DNA from: Euryarchaeota archaeon UBA229
GTDB lineage: Archaea; Thermoplasmatota; Poseidoniia; Poseidoniales; Poseidoniaceae
Assembly: GCA_002505355.1 (NCBI GenBank)
Contig: DAUW01000082.1
Span: forward strand, 8,525-16,848
DNA: 8,324 nucleotides
Direction: 5' to 3'
Below the pieces are notes generated by a model. It had not been told where the DNA came from. It saw only the letters and a list, made by a program, of their open reading frames with translations, and made no database searches. This document shows positions 6,107 through 8,324 of the stretch, one piece after another. Positions within the stretch are counted from its first letter, which is position 1; each line of letters starts with the position of its first letter. A program made the translations under genes and the position numbers.

Positions 6107-6140
6107 AAACTCAAAACCATGTGGCAAGACGGGCAATTGA

Positions 6141-6827
6141 ATGGATGAAGATATCCAAGCGGCAGCAGCCCGACTCGTTAGGCGTTTGAAAGAGGGTGGT
6201 CACACTATTACTGTCGCTGAATCATGTACGGGGGGATTGCTAGCTAGTGCCTTTACCGATATTGCTGGCGCAAGTAACTGGTTCGACCAATCGTGGGTCA
6301 CCTATTCCAATGATGCAAAAATGGTTGAACTGAAGGTTCAGTCAGAGACTTTAGAAAAATACGGGGCAGTATCTGCTAATGTAGCCATAGAAATGGCTAA
6401 AGGAGCACTAGAACAGGCGGGAGCTGATATTGCGATTTCAATTACGGGTATTGCCGGACCGGGTAATGACAGTTCAACCAAAAAGATTGGAACCGTTTAT
6501 GTGGGAATCGCCTCCAATTCATGGGCCAATGCAGAATCAACCCAAATCGGCGGAAATCGCTCAGAAAACAAAATCGGCTTTGTCCATTTTGCCTTACTAA
6601 CTGCCATCTCTCTGTGGGACGAAGCCATGGAAAAGGCTGAAGCAAATCGGAAAAAATTAGCCAAAATTGAATCGGAAAAAGCGCAGGCCAGAGCGGCTTT
6701 TGAAGTTGAGCGGGCTAAACGAGAAGCTGCTGCGAAACAATCTGCACCGTGGCAAGATGAATCATGGAGTGCAGGAGGTTCTGGTGAAGAAGATGAATCA
6801 ATCGGTGAAGAAGTTGAGTGGAATTGA
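6141..6827 (+). CDS. pncC: CinA C-terminal family nicotinamide-nucleotide amidase with charged tail
   Basis: A 228-residue protein whose first 165 residues are the CinA-C/PncC domain (NMN deamidase, EC 3.5.1.42), which converts NMN to nicotinate mononucleotide in NAD recycling. Family motifs in order are VAESCTGGLLA (residues 25-35; Ser28 is the expected nucleophile), WVTYSNDAK (52-60; Tyr55 and Lys60 conserved), YGAVS (74-78), SITGIAGPGND (100-110) and KKIGTVYVGI (114-123). The usual GDR motif near the end is replaced by GGNRSE (137-142), still with Arg. The CinA N-terminal MoCF-like domain is absent, as in stand-alone PncC. Unusual for the family is an extra C-terminal part of about 65 residues: a highly charged Lys/Glu/Ala helix (about 160-200), then an acidic, Gly/Ser/Trp-containing tail (205-228). 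ATG 6141 is the first start in the frame and fits the family N-terminus; no clear ribosome binding site is seen. The polymerase gene starts 28 bases after the stop. Confidence 0.9.
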   Translation: MDEDIQAAAARLVRRLKEGGHTITVAESCTGGLLASAFTDIAGASNWFDQSWVTYSNDAKMVELKVQSETLEKYGAVSANVAIEMAKGALEQAGADIAISITGIAGPGNDSSTKKIGTVYVGIASNSWANAESTQIGGNRSENKIGFVHFALLTAISLWDEAMEKAEANRKKLAKIESEKAQARAAFEVERAKREAAAKQSAPWQDESWSAGGSGEEDESIGEEVEWN

Positions 6828-6855
6828 AAAATAAATCAACCGATTTGCTTTTGGT

Positions 6856-8324
6856 ATGGCGACTTTACCAAAATTTATGGCAGCGACATCTCAAGATATT
6901 GTTAATCTGTTGCGCCAACGTAGGATAATTGCTTCTGCTCAAATTGTCGAAAGTTTGCGAAGTCATCCTAACCCGGTAAAATTACTTGAGATGGCGGGAA
7001 AAATAGATTTTCACAGGGGTGTGCTCACCAAAGAGATTTTCTCACAACTTGCTGAATTATACACCGGTAGTAGCCAACATAACAACCTATCGTCAACCCC
7101 AAAACCAACCTCGAGTGAATCACCTAGTGACCTTGGCAGAGTAATTGCCCCAATAGCTGTACCTGAGCCATTAGACCTCGAATTCAGAAATAATCTTCCA
7201 GATTGGGACGCACGGGATTATAGTTGTCATGCAGTCGATGCTCCAACTGACATCACTGTTCATTATGACATCACCGGCAAGAGCACAACTGAGGGTAAGA
7301 TGAACGACATTACGGCTTGTTTTTCCGACCGCCTAAACAAAATCCGAGATATGATTGTTAAAAATTCCAAACTACCTCGCCGCCCTACGGAAATAGCACG
7401 ATTGCTGAGAGAAGTACACAGATATCAAGGCTACGACAATAAAGCCGTAGCAATCGGTTTGGTTAACGAGCCAAGGTATCCCAAAAATGGTCACTTAATG
7501 TGGAGTTTGGAAGACGAAACAGGGGAAATGAACTGCTTGTTAACCAAGCGCCAAGGTGATGATAGAGACCGCTTCCAGGAGCAGATTATTGAGGCTGGCT
7601 TAATGCCTGATGACGTTTTAGGAGTCTCGGGAACCTTCAACCAAAATGGCGATATCTTTTATGTCGACGACCTACATTTCCCAATGAAGGAAAGACATCA
7701 AAAAGCATCGTCACCATTCGGTGTTAGTGTAGCATTTCTCTCTGATATTCACGTTGGATCGAAAACCTTCCTAGAGGCTCAGTGGCATAAGATGGTGCGA
7801 TGGTTCCATACTGAACCACTCGCTAAGACCGTCAAATATCTGATATTGTCCGGAGATTGTGTTGATGGTGTCGGAATATATCCTGGACAGGACAAAGAGT
7901 TGGCAATTCCAGACCTTTTTGGACAATATTCTGAATTCGCTAAGCTACTCGAGTTACTGCCGGATTGGGTTGAATGTATTATGCTACCAGGTAATCACGA
8001 TGCTGTAAGACCTGCTGAGCCACAGCCAACTTTTGAAAAAGATATCCAGCAAGATTACAATACTACAACTTTTGTTGGCAACCCGTGTGATTTTTCTTTG
8101 CATGGTGTTAGATTACTTTCCTATCATGGTAAGTCTATCGATGACTTTGTTGCTGGTCTCAAGACGGTAACATATGCTGACCCTGTCGAAGCGATGCGGC
8201 AAATGCTTAGGAGACGCCATCTTGCCCCTCAATGGGGGGGTAAAACCCCATTATCGCCTGAGCCTGAGGATGGTTTGGTAATTAATGAGGTGCCAGATAT
8301 CTTTGTCACTGGTCACGTCCATGG
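6856..8324 (+). CDS. polB: DNA polymerase D small subunit DP1 (3' end cut by window)
   Basis: The frame is open from ATG 6856 to the window end, 489 complete codons, with no stop reached. The protein is the small subunit (DP1) of archaeal DNA polymerase D, which carries the 3'-5' proofreading exonuclease and partners DP2 at the replication fork. Residues about 1-70 form an N-terminal helical domain and about 72-98 a Ser/Thr/Pro-rich linker. An OB-fold lies at roughly 193-275, and a calcineurin-like (Mre11-type) phosphoesterase domain starts at about 290. All metal motifs seen are intact: SDIHVG (296-301), GDCVDG (333-338), GNHD (379-382), YHGKS (423-427) and GHVH (486-489), so the exonuclease should be active. 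Only a short C-terminal part is missing. An in-frame ATG at 6877 is an alternative start. The ribosome binding site is weak (TTGGT just before ATG), so it may be coupled to pncC or leaderless. Confidence 0.94.
   Translation, partial: MATLPKFMAATSQDIVNLLRQRRIIASAQIVESLRSHPNPVKLLEMAGKIDFHRGVLTKEIFSQLAELYTGSSQHNNLSSTPKPTSSESPSDLGRVIAPIAVPEPLDLEFRNNLPDWDARDYSCHAVDAPTDITVHYDITGKSTTEGKMNDITACFSDRLNKIRDMIVKNSKLPRRPTEIARLLREVHRYQGYDNKAVAIGLVNEPRYPKNGHLMWSLEDETGEMNCLLTKRQGDDRDRFQEQIIEAGLMPDDVLGVSGTFNQNGDIFYVDDLHFPMKERHQKASSPFGVSVAFLSDIHVGSKTFLEAQWHKMVRWFHTEPLAKTVKYLILSGDCVDGVGIYPGQDKELAIPDLFGQYSEFAKLLELLPDWVECIMLPGNHDAVRPAEPQPTFEKDIQQDYNTTTFVGNPCDFSLHGVRLLSYHGKSIDDFVAGLKTVTYADPVEAMRQMLRRRHLAPQWGGKTPLSPEPEDGLVINEVPDIFVTGHVH

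Noticed and set aside
1..8324. CRISPR array, insertion sequence, rRNA or riboswitch
   Set aside because: No spaced direct repeats, transposase frames, terminal inverted repeats, rRNA-like segments or recognisable riboswitch cores were seen.

Overview
This window looks like euryarchaeal DNA, most likely from an uncultured marine lineage of the Marine Group II/III (Poseidoniales-like, Thermoplasmatota) type. The archaeal assignment rests on two marker proteins: Pelota/Dom34 and the small subunit (DP1) of the archaeal family D replicative DNA polymerase. It is also supported by ribosome binding sites of the archaeal form GGTGA/AGGTGAT. The finer lineage is an inference from moderate-to-low GC, compact gene spacing and a bacterial-type formate-tetrahydrofolate ligase. 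No rRNA is present to settle it.

Region 1 (about 43-2784) is a membrane cluster on the + strand. It holds two small membrane proteins of unknown family (128 and 86 aa), an NfeD/YuaF/YqiJ-like membrane protein with a C-terminal OB-fold, and a full-length flotillin. NfeD-like protein plus flotillin is a known pairing (YuaF-YuaG, YqiJ-YqiK). The two leading small membrane genes are the new part and are candidate accessory components of an archaeal flotillin membrane-domain system.

Region 2 (2785-5983) begins with an 88-bp intergenic segment containing two adjacent dyads. It continues with formate-tetrahydrofolate ligase (fhs), Pelota (pelA) and an unrecognised 105-aa protein. These three genes are separated by 4 and 8 bases, and the stop codons of fhs and pelA lie inside the next gene's Shine-Dalgarno sequence. 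This suggests translational coupling of a one-carbon enzyme, a ribosome-rescue factor and an unknown protein.

Region 3 (5986-6140) contains a tRNA-Val(UAC) gene on the - strand with an encoded CCA end. It meets the 105-aa gene tail to tail with only two bases between them. A divergent intergenic region with a perfect 12-bp palindrome follows.

Region 4 (6141-8324) contains a CinA-C/PncC NMN amidase with an unusual charged, acidic C-terminal tail, followed 28 bases later by the DNA polymerase D small subunit DP1. DP1 is cut by the window edge just after its last phosphoesterase motif and has intact phosphodiesterase/exonuclease motifs.

No mobile element, CRISPR array, rRNA or clear pseudogene was found. 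All protein genes lie on the + strand and the tRNA is the only - strand gene.
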